64,000 nucleotides of DNA from Armadillidium nasatum (Eukaryota; Arthropoda; Malacostraca; Isopoda; Armadillidiidae). Position numbers and translations under genes: made by a program. The DNA lies in assembly GCA_009176605.1 (NCBI GenBank), contig SEYY01022919.1, forward strand, positions 25,001 to 89,000. The letters are read 5' to 3'. Within the stretch, counting starts at the first letter, position 1. The number at the start of each line of letters is the position of its first letter. The notes beneath the pieces are model-generated. The model saw nothing but the letters and a program-made list of their open reading frames with translations, was not told the DNA's origin and made no database searches. Below, piece by piece: positions 1-47,639 of the stretch.

Positions 1-99
1 ACTGAGACAAGAAAAAAGAAACACTATTTTGGAAAGTTATTGAATGAAAAAAAAAAAAAAACTAATAATCCAAAAGTAACCAAAGAAACCATTAAATTT

Positions 100-800
100 G
101 CTTTAAAATGAATGAAACCCACAAAGCGACAGGGCTAGATGAAATGAAAGCAAACCATCTAAAAGTTTAAGGACCTATGGACCTATGTTCTGTGAGATCA
201 TATGTTTGGAGAAATGATATTTCCATAAAGAAAAGAAAAAGAAAACATTTAAATCCGGCAAATTGTTGAAAACAGAGGAATAAAGTTTATGCCACATACT
301 CTGAAAGTCTGGGAAAGATTAATTATAAAAAATGTTAAGAAAAGCAACAATGATAAGAAAAAATTTTCAGTAAGAGTAGGATTGTTTCAGGAATCTTCCC
401 TAAGCCCTATTATTTTTCGACCTTATAATGGATGTCTTGATAAAACAGATCAAAGTATAAACTTGATCTGATACTGTATTATTTGACCATGTTAATATGA
501 CAGCAAGAATGCTGAGATAGTTGCAAGTAATATCGAAACTGAATTGTAATAGCGTTGAAAGAATAAGTAACAGCTGTAATGTTTAGGACACCAAAAATAT
601 TTCAATTAAAAAGATAACATTGGTATAGATATGTTAAGAGATGACAGCCACGTTGGTTGAAGAATGAGAAACATGGAAATCGGGAGAAATAGAAAAGGGG
701 TAGTAGACCAAGAAAACTTTGGACATATTACAAAATGGAGGATTTACTGATAAAAAAGATTCAGTGGATTTGAAGTTGTAAAATGCTGTTATTAAGGTAC
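100..800 (+). mobile_element. Eroded non-LTR retrotransposon (RTE-like LINE) fragment
   Basis: Short stretches in several frames read like a LINE reverse transcriptase. Around 118-165 a peptide resembles the fingers motif KATGxDEM. Around 289-440 peptides resemble the PHTxKVWERLI block and the motif V.VGL.Q.S.LSP.IF, which stands for the usual VRVGLHQGSALSPLLF. Around 690-730 a peptide like RRGRPRKLW matches the C-terminal GRPKKRW block of RTE-like elements. Frames change repeatedly and stops are common, so the copy is dead. Only the plus-strand orientation is consistent. It lies upstream of the first visible FKBP8 exon, presumably in an intron. The clade is uncertain. Confidence 0.6.
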
Positions 801-1051
801 AGCCAGACCATATCAATATTGATAAAACTGATGAAAGATGAAGAATAACTATTTACATTGTAATCGTTTTTATATTGGTGTAAGCTTTAAGGTGAAGTTG
901 GTCATAGTTCGAATGTATGATTTGAAGATAAACTCTATAGCAACAGAATTTGGTTGCAATGTAAGTCGCATATGGTAGTCAAGTTATAGATATGGCTTTA
1001 TAAATGGATACTACTCACTTATATAATTTTCTGTTATTTTTTTTTTTTTAG

Positions 1052-6212
<5,161 letters not shown>

Positions 6213-6323
6213 CAATCACAATAGTTCTAAATTTAAATGGTTCAAATAATAATAATAATAATAATAATAATATATAATAATAATAATAATAATAATAATT
6301 TTGCTGATTTACTGTGTAATTCA

Positions 6324-6464
<141 letters not shown>

Positions 6465-6584
6465 TTCTGACTCATTTAACACAAAGAACTTATTAGACTA
6501 TTTTTTTCTACTTTTCATTTTATAATTTATTTATTTAAATAAAAGTTATCTTATTTTGACTAGTCTTGTCAATCTTCTGAGAAG

Positions 6585-6588
<4 letters not shown>

Positions 6589-6648
<60 letters not shown>
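6589..6648. repeat. Poly(T) tract
   Basis: A run of about 60 T, followed by T-rich DNA and (ATT)n at 6715-6750 and again at 6825-6900. It may be the poly(A) tail of a lost minus-strand insertion, but no body is recognisable next to it. Confidence 0.9.
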
Positions 6649-6653
<5 letters not shown>

Positions 6654-6712
6654 TTTTTTTTTATTTTTTTTTTTATTTATTTTATTATTAAATATTAAAT
6701 ATTATTATATTA

Positions 6713-6750
<38 letters not shown>

Positions 6751-6825
6751 GTTTATTGGGCTTAATATTTAAAATGTGTAGGGGTTTTATTTGATTTTTG
6801 TAATTTTATACTGAAGTTCATTCCA

Positions 6826-6859
<34 letters not shown>

Positions 6860-6992
6860 TATTATATTATTATTATTTATTATTATTATTATTATTATTT
6901 ATAGTTAAATTGCAATGATTTTCCACAGATAATGATACACAATAGTAGTAGAAAATAGTAAATGTTATTTATATAGTATAATATATTGTCGA

Positions 6993-7136
<144 letters not shown>

Positions 7137-8325
7137 TTAATTATATATTTTTATTATAATACAGTTTGTTTTAACAGTCGTTTTTTTCTACCCCAAATTA
7201 AATAAATTCATATAATTTATTAAATTAATATATATTAAATTAATAAAATTTATATAAATATTATGGGTGATAAACTATGAACTTCATATTCATAGGTTAT
7301 GATAGTTTGGGATTAAGTTATAGTTTTATAGCTATTAAATTGTCTGCATTATTTTATCATTGCAGAATAAATATTGCAATGCTAATGATGAATTGTTTTT
7401 TTTTTTATAGCAAATTCTGTTCAAAATTTACCTGCCAAGAAATTTTATACTGTTCACTCGATTAATATTACAAAACTTGAACAAAAATACTCTCCCAAGT
7501 TTTCATATACTAAATTAATAACTCAAATGTGATAAATGTTACCTTGGGGAAACAAATTGATATTAAAAGAAGGAAAGAACAACATTACTTAAGAACGATA
7601 TTTACCAATTGTTTCTTGGTTCTTCACAAAACTTTACCGGGAAACTTAACACCCTAAAACTTAATCTCGAATATTGAACGTGAGAAACACAGGCTTGGAA
7701 AGAAATTTTATCAGAGGCCTTACATATACGAGCAAGGTATGCTACAGTGGCAAGTGCTCGAAAGAACTGATTCAAATGTATTTATCTTTAAGGCATCCTT
7801 CTTGGAATAGGAGTGCATTGCTTGCACTTGAATTTTGTGTATACATTGGCAACTTCAGGCTTGTTCGTTATAGCCCTTCACCCATCTGTAACTTCCTACC
7901 GAATTTAATTAATCTACCTCATTTTAAACCTCACGCCTATCCTTACATGTTGAAATTTTCTTGGGTGAAGATTGTTTAGGTCATTTTTGTTCTTGTCGCT
8001 TTTTTTTATTGCTTTTTCGCCCCTTTCTCGAATACTGCTCTGCCAGTGAGCGATGGTAATAACTAAAAAAAAATTGTTCTTAGCTTTGTCGGTTTCCTTT
8101 TCATGTTCCCATTTGCAAATAAAAATATCAGAAATCGATACTGAAACGATATTGAAATATTGCATCATGTAATGCCTTTCTAACATTTAATATATGAAGT
8201 TTCATATGAACTATTCCGTTTTTAGTGAATTGGTCGAGCTTGCAAGCTTATGATAAATAGAACTTAATCTGTCGTGCATATCCCTGTGCTCGAAGTTATA
8301 CCTTTATATATGTATCTAAATCTAT

Positions 8326-8439
<114 letters not shown>

Positions 8440-8745
8440 CACCGAGCAAAATTTTTATTATTTGTATCGGGTACATTAACATAAAGAATATAGGACCTCC
8501 ACGAACACGAATGACAGCTGTAATTCGATCTGAAATAGAAAAAGAACATGCAAGTGTCTGGATGTATTCACATCAACGCATCTGCCACTCTTTCATTAAC
8601 TTAAAGAATTGTTCCATTTGTGTAGATTGCATGGATGCTTACGATCCTGGTGTGCGACACGTTGCTAGAGGTGATCCCATTGATTATCCAAAAAATTCAA
8701 ATCAAGCGACTTTGTAGATCAGTCTTGATGTGTGATTGCTCCTGA
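8440..8745 (-). mobile_element. Tc1-like transposase, C-terminal remnant
   Basis: Read on the minus strand, short frames give the C-terminal landmarks of Tc1 transposases: LDLNFLDNQWDHL (for SPDLNPIEHLWD, including the second catalytic-site region), then EEW-like sequence, then [11 protein letters not shown] in place of the usual RxxAVIxARGG. Frames shift several times and nothing upstream of this part remains, so it is a broken fragment. The plus-strand open frame across the same bases is its antisense shadow. The end next to 8437 abuts a TA array, as expected for an element that targets TA. Confidence 0.65.
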
Positions 8746-8831
8746 ATTTTCATCATGCCATGCAAATACATTTTCAACCTTGTTGACGCAAAATCTGGAA
8801 CACAGATTTAGAGATATATAATGTGCAAACA

Positions 8832-11330
<2,499 letters not shown>

Positions 11331-11339
11331 GTTTAACTG

Positions 11340-12690
11340 GGAATTTGAAACTGTGAATATTAGAAAAATGGAGACAGTAAGAAGCCAAGAGTTCCTACCA
11401 AGACTGTTCTAATGAAAGTAAATAATTTCTCAGTCCAAATACATATGCAGCAAGCAAAATATATAATCCCAGAGTATATAAAATAAAATGTAGACTAAAT
11501 ATGCAATGTCAAATAACTACCCAAATATGTGGTTGAGTACTGTAGTGTTATGTGGTTTTCCTTACTGAATAATTAAATATTGTGCTGAGGGTTGAAATGG
11601 GAGTTTTTGGTAGACCTATATTACTTCTTACTCTGTTTTTATATTCTTATGAAAATATATAAATTGGGTAAAAGTTTCATTCTACTGAATTTTTTTTTGT
11701 AATATAAACTATGAAGACGAAATGACCTGAATTACATTTTTTTATATACCTTGAGCTATAGAAAATGATTTTGTAAACTAAAAATATTAAAAATAATCAA
11801 TTTATTACAAGTAATAAATACAATCAATTATATTGTATGACATCAATGGTATATTAGCATTTGGCTTTCATATTACCAAGCTGCTGGATCAGTATTGGAG
11901 AGGAAATTTAAGAAATTTTATAAGTTAAAGAAAAAAAAACAATATATTGAATTTACGAATACAAAATATTATGGAAATAAATTAAAATAGACATTCAATT
12001 ATTTAAAACATTTTTTTTATATAATTGTCATTCTAAAAGGCCAAAGTTTGCTAGGTTATGCCTATTTGTTAGCCATTCATTAGGCGTACTTTTACCTTTT
12101 AAGTCCAGGTTAGGTTAAGTTGAACTAGTTTGTTACATCTACAAATTAGTTTGACTTAACCTAGCCTTCATTTAAAGGGTAAATTGTACATTCAATGGCT
12201 AGCAAAGAGGCCTAACCTTTGTGAACATCAACTTTCAGGACAATAATAATGGGAAAAAATTGTATTGAATAATTTAATTTTTATATTTCATTTTCATAAT
12301 ATATAAAAAAAATGTTTTTTTAAATTCTGAATTGATAAATTTTTTTAAATTTGCAAATGCAATACCAGATATTAATCCACCATTAAAATTGTACAATCTA
12401 CTACTGTTAATTGATAGTACTTACAACTCATAATTTATTTTTTAAAAATTTACTATTTTTTATTTACAAAATCGTTCTGTTACTCAATTTACCTTAAAAA
12501 AAAATTTCAGATCATTTCGTCTTCATAGTTACGATATGTTGCAAGAAAAATTGTTCAGTGGAATGACAATTTTACCATTAATGGTAACATGACAAGATTT
12601 ATAAAATAGAGACATTTAGAAGCAACTTGGGCCTATCAAGACTGATCTAGTGAAAAAGTCAAGAAGTAAGGTTAATATTTAGTTTTAATA
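11340..12690. mobile_element. Long inverted-repeat element, copy 1
   Basis: The two halves are imperfect inverted copies. AACTATGAAGACGAAATGA at 11707 recurs in reverse complement at about 12510-12530. The core is GGTTAGG-rich: TTTGCTAGGTTATGCC near 12046 faces GGCTAGCAAAGAGGCCTAACC near 12198, and CTAGTTTG/AATTAGTTTGACTTAACCTAG sits at the centre (12125-12165). Outside these arms, AGAAGCCAAGAGTTCC (11380) and AGAAGCAACTTGGGCC (12618) are short copies of a further repeat that also occurs at 46127. A related element occupies 47038-48472. No transposase frame is visible. Exact ends are uncertain. Confidence 0.6.
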
Positions 12691-13260
12691 TACAGGTAAT
12701 TAACATGATTTTATAATTACATATTTAATGTCATTTCTGTGAAGTTAGTTAACAGAATCCTTGTCTTGGATTTTTATAAGTAGATATAGACCTTTGCTCC
12801 TTTTTTTAACAGATTTCTGGTCATCCAATATTTATATAATCAATATATTGATTAAAAATAATTATTAATTAATCAGTTTTTTATTAAAAATTTAAGTTAC
12901 TTTATATAGGTTAGTTTAGTTATTACCTTAAACAAATTATTTGTTATATAGTTTTCAATGTATTGAAATATTGAAATTAATTTTTTAATATGTCAGTTTT
13001 TGATATATTGAAAGACCAGAAATCTGTTTAACCTTTACTGAAATTTACAATTAAAATTTGTTTCAAGTAATTCTAGCTCATATTAAGAAAGTACTTTTAA
13101 AATTAAAATTTAAAAATTTAAAAAATATGATAATTATAGATTTGTTATCCTGTATTTATTATATATATCTAATTAATATTATTCCGTTCATTTTTTTAAC
13201 CTATACTTTAACATGGGTTTGTAAGCATATTGGCCAAACCAATATTAAGTTGCTTCACAA

Positions 13261-13263
<3 letters not shown>

Positions 13264-13347
<84 letters not shown>
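13264..13347. repeat. (TA)n array
   Basis: About 42 TA units in intergenic DNA. Confidence 0.95.
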
Positions 13348-13349
<2 letters not shown>

Positions 13350-13614
13350 CTTTAAATAAAAAAAATTATAATTATTTTCAATTTAAATGAAAAAAGTATA
13401 TTTTATTAAATTTTATTAATAATATTAATTTTATTATTAATAACAAGACCATATACGTATCCCTAAGGGATATGCATATGTGCTTATTATTATTATTATT
13501 ATTTTATCACAGTCTAAAAGTAGTAAATATTGTGATACAAGGAAAGGTTAAGAAGATTTCTGTTTATTCAGTAAATCAAAAATTGACATAGATATTTTGT
13601 TATACGGCACTATT

Positions 13615-13704
13615 GATAAATTTTTTTTTTATTAGTTCAATAATATTTTAACTAATTATGATAAATTTTTTTTTTATTAGTTCAATAATATTTTAACTAA
13701 TTAT
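13615..13704. repeat. 45-bp perfect tandem duplication
   Basis: The unit starting GATAAATTTTTTTTTT and ending TTTTAACTAATTAT is present twice in a row (13615-13659 and 13660-13704) with no difference that I can see, so the duplication is recent. Confidence 0.9.
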
Positions 13705-13826
13705 AACTAACCAATCTAACCTATTAAATGTAACTAATAACTTAACAATTTTTATTCTAAGCTTTGATAATTATTGATTCTTAAGCAATATAAATATTGA
13801 TATATCAGTTTTAAAAGACCAAAAAA

Positions 13827-13930
<104 letters not shown>

Positions 13931-14922
13931 CAGTTTTAAATATTAAGATTTAATGAAAATTTTAATGTAATTAGGCATATTAGAGGAACACTTGGATTGC
14001 ATTTGCATTATAGATAAATGGATAAAGCAAAACTGGTTTAGTAATTAATTACAGGATTTGAAATTGTAATAAGGGTTATTTATTATATCTGTACCAAATT
14101 GGTAAAAACGGCAGAGGATATTCAGAGACCAAAATTTAAAACTTATGGAAATTGTATCTCTATTAGTTGATATGGGTAATAAGTTATTTGGAATAGGAGC
14201 TCTTTGCAGATGTTAGGAATACAAAGGTCTTTACTGAAATGCACTTACTGAAATGATATTTCTCTCCCCCCAAAAAAAATTGGCAAAATGGGGAGAAGCA
14301 AATTGGTTGCCTGTTCTTTTTCTATCATATGATAGAATGAATTTGAGGCCAACAAATGAGAAATAAGTTTCTCTTATTGCTTTTTAGCAAGAACTAAATA
14401 AAAAATAGATCTCTAAAAAGCTTTGATTTAGGTTAATAGTTAGTACAGTGTTAAAATTATTTTTTTTATAGTGCTGACAAGTATTTAATTTCTGTTTAAA
14501 AATAACACCTTTATATTATTTTGATATTAAATTATAATTTATGAAATTATACGAAAATTAAAGTGCACTCTTTGAAGGGTAAGTAAAATTAATATTTTTG
14601 AGTGCCCTACCCACCAAAAATTGTTAGAAATCTGTAAATCATAAGTTTGAATTTGTAGAATTTCTCTCTTAAGTAAACAAAGTTATATATTTGTAAGGCT
14701 AAATGATATAATCAGAATTTTTATTTTTTTCAAGAAACAAGTTTCTACAATCCTTAGTATTTTGGTAACCTCAATTTTTTTCCTATTCAATTTTATGATA
14801 TTTAGATTCATTTGCTTGTTAAAAAGTTTTATATAATATTTTAATACATTTATAAATGGGATCTTCCTTATCTATCATAAATGAAAATCATCATATCAGT
14901 GTTAAATGGTAACCTATATACT

Positions 14923-15031
14923 CAGGGTTGGTTGGAAAAAACTTTGAACCTTTTTCCCAATATTACCAATAATTTTTCTCAGTTTTTCCCAGGGAAAACT
15001 AAGGTGGTAAAAATTACCCTTACCAACCCTG
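14923..15031. mobile_element. 109-bp hAT-type miniature element with perfect target duplication
   Basis: Ends are inverted: CAGGGTTGGTTGG at 14923 and TACCAACCCTG ending at 15031. The 8 bases on each side are identical (TATATACT at 14915-14922 and 15032-15039). An 8-bp duplication and CAGGG termini are the hallmarks of hAT transposons. The interior has no coding capacity but contains TTTTTCCCAGGGAAAA, a short palindrome. It lies about 430 bp upstream of the TANGO1 start codon, so it may be in the promoter or 5' UTR region. Confidence 0.85.
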
Positions 15032-15457
15032 TATATACTATATACTGTATAATAAAGTGCAAAATTACCAATTGAAATACAGTAGTTTAAGCATCATACA
15101 TTTGTCTCTATAATCTGTAAAATGTCTTTTTTTAACCTATTCAATATTTTACAAATTTGAGGCTAATTTAGTGTAAACATTTTTTCTCAGGAAATTTAGA
15201 AACCTTACAATATTATATATAAATATTAATTTCTGATTCAAATTGTTAAAATTTTCAATAATTGTTGATTAAAAACTAATGTGTTGGCATTGATCTTAAA
15301 TGTAAATAAAATGTTTTTTTATCATTGTAACTTTTTAATAGCTTTAAAAATATTTTTCTTTCCAGTGCAGTATCAAAAAGAAAGAATTCAATCACTATTA
15401 ATGGTTACCATTTTGTGAAATTTAATTTATGCCAAAATTAAAAAAATTAACTTAAAA

Positions 15458-40462
<25,005 letters not shown>

Positions 40463-40511
40463 AAATATAAAATCATTTAGGTTCAAAATTAAGATGAAAT
40501 TTTTATAATCC

Positions 40512-40517
40512 AATAAA
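40512..40517 (+). terminator. TANGO1: TANGO1 polyadenylation signal
   Basis: AATAAA lies 50 bp after the TANGO1 stop codon. TTATT-rich DNA follows. Confidence 0.7.
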
Positions 40518-40733
40518 CATTATTATTATTATTGGTGCATTAGATATTTATTTCCTTTCTTAGAGTATTTATTATTCGTTTGTTAATGTATATATTAATT
40601 TTATGTAGGTAAAATGAATTCGGTAAAAGTGACAGCAATTGTTAGGACCTTTTATTTTTTTTCTTCCCGATTTTGTCAAAATTCCTATTTATACATTATA
40701 TTATAATACATTAAAAACTCTTTTTTATTAAGA

Positions 40734-40739
40734 TTTATG
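40734..40739 (-). terminator. CWC15: CWC15 polyadenylation signal
   Basis: AATAAA on the minus strand, about 55 bp beyond the CWC15 stop. A second AATAAA lies at 40651-40656. With the first site in use, the CWC15 and TANGO1 transcripts would end about 200 bp apart, tail to tail. Confidence 0.6.
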
Positions 40740-40793
40740 TCATTATCCTCCTAAGAAATTAAAAACAAAATATAAATTAAGTCTTATTGAAAA

Positions 40794-41468
40794 TCATTTT
40801 ATATATTTTTCCATAAATCTTTTATGAAACTCCGACCGAAGGGAGTCATTAATAAAGGTTTTCTCTTGCTTCTGATCTCCTCCTCCACAATTCTTAAAGA
40901 CTACATCGTCATCCCAGCGTCGTCTTACTTTCATGTCAGTTTTTGATGCCCCTGTGATATTGAGGAGTGGATTGCCACTAATAATGTTCTCCATTCGGAT
41001 TCTCTCCTCTTGTTCTGCTCTTTCTCTCTCTCTTTTTGCTTCTTCTTCAGCGCGCTCTCTCCTGATTCTCTCCAATTCTGCATAAAGTGCTGCGTCATCA
41101 TCAGAATCATCGTCGGTGTCAGAGGCATCATCGTCATCGTCGAGGGGTTCATCTGCATCGAGATTTGATGGAGTAATTTGATCCAAACGAGGCTTTTTGG
41201 ACTGAGAACTTGATGAAGATGCTGACTCTCGTGAAGATCCACTTCGTCTTTTTTCTTGAACAGTTCTTTCGCGTTCTTCCAATTCACGTCGAAAATCTCT
41301 GCTGCGGACTTCCTCTGCGGATGACTGGCCGTGTTCACGATATTTCAACCGTGTGTGTGAAGGAAGATCACGAGCCGAATACTGCTTAGAAAGGGCACTT
41401 AAATCCCTCTCTCCTCTTCCCATCCCTCCTTTTGCAGGTTCAAATGTTGGACGGGCTGCTGTCGTCAT
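40794..41468 (-). CDS. CWC15: CWC15 spliceosome-associated protein, single coding exon
   Basis: CWC15 is a small, largely unstructured protein of the activated spliceosome, bound in the Prp19-related complex. The 224-residue frame has the family hallmarks in order. The N-terminus is [15 protein letters not shown], followed by [19 protein letters not shown] and [15 protein letters not shown]. Then come KKPRLDQI and an acidic stretch of mostly aspartate (about residues 110-127). The C-terminal part has [28 protein letters not shown] and the end [12 protein letters not shown]. Length agrees with the human protein (229). The whole coding sequence is one exon. Just upstream on its strand, a run of about 23 T followed by TTAG could be the acceptor of a 5' UTR intron. 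No 3' poly(A) or target duplication marks it as a retrocopy, and the frame is intact, so it is probably the native gene. Confidence 0.93.
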   Translation of the reverse strand: MTTAARPTFEPAKGGMGRGERDLSALSKQYSARDLPSHTRLKYREHGQSSAEEVRSRDFRRELEERERTVQEKRRSGSSRESASSSSSQSKKPRLDQITPSNLDADEPLDDDDDASDTDDDSDDDAALYAELERIRRERAEEEAKRERERAEQEERIRMENIISGNPLLNITGASKTDMKVRRRWDDDVVFKNCGGGDQKQEKTFINDSLRSEFHKRFMEKYIK

Positions 41469-41490
41469 TTTTTCAGGAAAAGTCTAACCT

Positions 41491-41513
41491 AAAAAAAAAA
41501 AAAAAAAAAAAAT
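41491..41513. repeat. Poly(A) tract (poly(T) on the CWC15 strand)
   Basis: On the minus strand this run is followed by AGGTTAGAC and then the CWC15 ATG 22 bp downstream. It could serve as the pyrimidine tract of a 5' UTR splice acceptor. Confidence 0.8.
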
Positions 41514-41749
41514 TAGGTTATCTTTTTTTGTCTTATGAATCACTGGAATAAGTTTCAATAATTAAAATTATTCCAATTCATAAAGAAGAAATTTTTAAAT
41601 TGAAATTTGAAAAAATATAGAAAATGGCAGAGAGAACAGTAGATAATTATGTGGTCTGATTAAGAAACATTAAAGAGGCACAGTGAAAAAAGAGGATATT
41701 ATTATAAGAGGATATAATAACGGACTAATTTTAGAGATGGGTTAATCAC

Positions 41750-43940
<2,191 letters not shown>

Positions 43941-43941
43941 A

Positions 43942-44128
<187 letters not shown>

Positions 44129-44221
44129 AGTGTTATATTTATTTTTTTCATTTTTTACCTAATTTTGGAATTTTTTATTTATTTTGGAAAAAAAATTTTT
44201 AACTCAAAACTGCTATAATTT

Positions 44222-45498
44222 ATGCTTTTATTCATCCTTTCTCTGTCCAACTCTCTTTAACCGCTATGCTCAATCTTATGTCCAGCTATAAATCATATGG
44301 TAACATGGCATTCTATTGAATTGGAAATAAAGAACAGTCAATGTTCACTTTTGGATTATCTATGTTCTTCCTGACTCTTGATCCTCTGTTCTATGGTGTT
44401 CAGTGAATCTTTCGCTGTGGCACTAGGCATATTGAAAGTCTTTGATAGAGTCTGGCACAAAGCTTTGATTTCCAAACTTCCCTCTTTTGGAATTTATTCT
44501 TTTCTCTGATTTCCTTTCTGGTCATTTTGCAGCAGTTGTAGACAGCCATTGTTCTTCCTTTAAATCTATTAATACTGGCGTTTCTCAGGGATCTGTCTAA
44601 TCCCCCAACTCTTTCTACTTTTACTAATGACCTTCTCTCTATTACTTCATCACCTATCCATTCCTATGCTGATGACTGCACCCTTCATTACTCCTTTAAC
44701 TTTGAAGGACGCCCCTCTCAACAGCAGTTAAATGATGCAAGAAGGGTGGTCTTGAAGCAACTGACCTCTTATCTTTCTCATATTTCAAATTGGGACAGAG
44801 AAAGCCATGGTCATTTCAATACATAAAAAAAAAAAAAACTCCATTCTTCCATCTTTCTAATTGACACAACCTTCAATACAACTAAGACTCAAACCTTCAT
44901 CTGTCTTCAATATTCTTGGTGTATCTTTTTTCTTGTGATCTTTCTAGGAATGATCACATTATTTCTCTTTCTAAACAAACTTTTAAGAGATTGGGTATTC
45001 TAAGGCACCTTTGTGATTTTTTTTTTGTCATCCTAGTTCTCTGCTCTTTATAGAGGTGTTGTTCACCCTTGTATGCAGTATACTTCACACATCTAGGGTG
45101 GTTCCACACATACAGCTCTTGTTGAAAAGGTAGAGTCTTAAGGATTTTCATCTAACTCTTTTGCTCTTACTCTCTTAGATCTCTTTCTGCCTCTATACTA
45201 TTGCCATTACAATGGACACTGCTCTTCTGATCTCTGAACTCTCATGTTGAATACCTCCTTCATTGAGAAGGGCCCATGCGACACTACTTCCATCAGTTTC
45301 ATGTATATTCTTTGTCCAACTCTCTGACCCCAGACTTAACCAGTACTCTATCTTACATGTACTTTATTGGCAAAGTCTGGAACACGCTCCCTTTGACTGC
45401 CAATCGAGACATGTCAGACATTAATGACTAGATTTCTGGTATTTCCCCAACTCCATAGAAATTGGTCGACCTCTGGTCATTGCCCACCAGAAAAATAA
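44222..45498 (+). mobile_element. LINE copy D (copy C family), rearranged
   Basis: A short 3'-end piece (44230-44285, CTCTGTCCAACTCTC then ACCGCTATGCTCAATCTTA) is followed by the RT region. That region contains ESFAVAL, KAFDRVWHKALISKLPSF (about 44405-44490), SYADDCTLHYSF near 44660-44700 and EQQLNDARRVVLKQL-like sequence. The C-terminal part runs to 45498 (CCCACCAGAAAAATAATT). Decay is stronger than in copy C and stops are frequent. The 3'-end piece standing before the RT region shows a rearrangement or a second insertion. Confidence 0.8.
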
Positions 45499-45525
45499 TT
45501 AAAATAGAAAAATAAAATTGGATAT

Positions 45526-45672
45526 TTGTCAAGGGTTTGTCACGTTTTTTTCTTCCTTTCACTTTGAAAGACACCTCTCTGAACAGCAACTAAATGATGC
45601 AAGAAGGTTGGCCTTGAAGCAACTGACCTCATATCTTTCTCATATTTCAAATTGGGACAGAGACTGGGACAG
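45526..45672 (+). mobile_element. LINE fragment E (copy C family)
   Basis: Reads FHFERHLSEQQLNDARRLAL then KQLTSYLSHISNWDRD. It duplicates the part of copy D at about 44695-44805. A poly(T) run at 45709-45721 follows. Confidence 0.75.
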
Positions 45673-45894
45673 TCTTGAGAGGCCCATATGGATTCTAACT
45701 GTCTCTATTTTTTTTTTTTTTAATGTTTTAATGTTCTAATTAAAACTACTAACTTGAAATATCCTTCTACAACTTGAGAAAGTGATGGGGAAATTGAATT
45801 TAATAAATACAGCATGTTAAAGTATAAATAAACATTTTCTATCAAAGTATCATTGCACAGGGAGGATGTCATGATTTAAATTAAAATATTTTTT

Positions 45895-46593
45895 TATTAA
45901 TGCAGACATCAGGACCAATTTGAGACAAAAGAACGAACTCCCTACCAATCTCAGATTGGTGGTATAAAGTAGAACTCCTGGAGACAAATGCAAATATACA
46001 TTTATGTCTTTAATGCACAGTATTCATGTATGATGGCGAGTTTATTCTTTCACCTCATATCAATATTTGCCTATATGAATATTGATAACTTTTATCCATA
46101 ATTCTATTATAAGATTAGAATAGACAGTTAGAAGCTACACAAGCCTATCAAGACTGTCCCAGTCAAAACAAATAATTAATGGTAATTCTAATACATGCAA
46201 CAAAGACTAGGTCTATCCTATCAATAGTTATCAGTTCATTCATGCAAAGTAAAATAAAAATAAAACTAAGCCCCTATATATATTTAGTGAACCTATCAAA
46301 TGACATTATACAACTAATTACACATGCAACATGCAATGAATAAACACCTACTACAAAACTGCCAGTTAGGCTTAGTCATAAGCTGGTTAAAAATTCATAG
46401 ACTTAGACACAAGCTGGTCTAAAAATTTGTATATAATTTGTATAGTCAAGTTATACTATTCGATACCTAAACCATCCATATATCTATCTAGCCCCCTCTT
46501 AAATGTTGCAAGAGAATCACAGTAGACAATCTCCTGTGGAAAGTCATTCCAAAAATTAACTACCCTATTACTGAAAGAGTATTCGCTTTGATT

Positions 46594-46620
<27 letters not shown>
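45895..46620 (-). mobile_element. CR1-like LINE, 3' end
   Basis: On the minus strand, 46590-46456 translates to EYSFSNRVVNFWNDFPQEIV then ATFKRGLDRYMDGLGIE and a stop at 46456-46458. This matches the conserved C-terminus of CR1-type LINEs (FFSNRVVxxWNxLPxxVV, FKxxLDxxW). Downstream on that strand, to about 45900, would be its 3' UTR. This includes AAGCCTATCAAGACTG (46145 area), which recurs at 11390 and 12630. The run of A at 46593-46618 lies on the 5' side of the fragment. Confidence 0.65.
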
Positions 46621-46626
<6 letters not shown>

Positions 46627-47639
46627 AAAATTCTAAATCAATATTGATTTTCAAACTGGCAACAAGTTTATAAAAAATGGATATCTCCATAACCAATAAT
46701 AGTGTAACTAGGAGGCGTATATTGGTTTTTAGGACTTTGTATGTTATATTTTTTAAAATTTGATTTTTCCAATACTTTTTCAAGTTGTAAGTAGAATGAT
46801 ATTAGAAATTTTTCAAATTTGAAACATTATGGCTAAAAATAATATGAGAGAAATTCTTCATAAAAATCAATTCTCACATTCATTTGGGTTTTGATACTGG
46901 TAGTTTTTAGCTCAGGTGAGTCACTTTTGATTTCATATCATTTCTACACTATTGAAACTATAAAGTAAAATAAATATAAATGCATTAAATAAAGTTTAAT
47001 TAAGACTTGAAGATCACTTTTGGATAAATTACACAAAATTTTGGTAATTCTAGAGTTTACAAGAGCATTTTTTTTCTTAATATATTGAAAATATGAGGAC
47101 AAAATGGTGTAAAATCAATTTTATTCAGCTAATTTGGGTGTAGAAAATGGTTTTGTACACTAAAAACCCAAAAAATAAAAGAAATGAATTAACAGACTAA
47201 TACTTATCACGATTTAACACCACATTGTATGACTTTAATGGTGTATTATAATTTGGCCTTGCTCTACTAGGTTGCTGCATCAGTATCAGAGGGAATTATA
47301 CGAAACTTTAAGGATATTTCGGAGGTAAAAAAAAATAAATAAAATATATTGAAACTATGAAGATGAAATATTCAGAAATAAAATAAATTACGCATTATTA
47401 ATTATTTAATACAAATTTTTTTTACATTATTACATTCTGAAAGGTCTAGTATTCACTAGGTTAGGCCTACTTGCTGGCTGTAAGGAGTACTTTTACCCTT
47501 TTAGTCGTCCAGGTTAGGTTGAGACAAACTAGTTATAGATCTATTAAACTAGTTTGACTCAACATAACATGGAATTAAAGGGTTAAAGTATATCTAATGG
47601 CCAGCAAATTGGCCTAACCTAGTGATCACTGGGTTATGA

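Noticed and set aside
7674-7979. 101-codon frame as a gene
   Set aside because: No recognisable domain, no splice context and no neighbour support; noted only as unassigned.
12100-12170. Interstitial telomere repeats (TTAGG type)
   Set aside because: GGTTAGG occurs only once or twice within a long inverted-repeat element and is not a tandem array.
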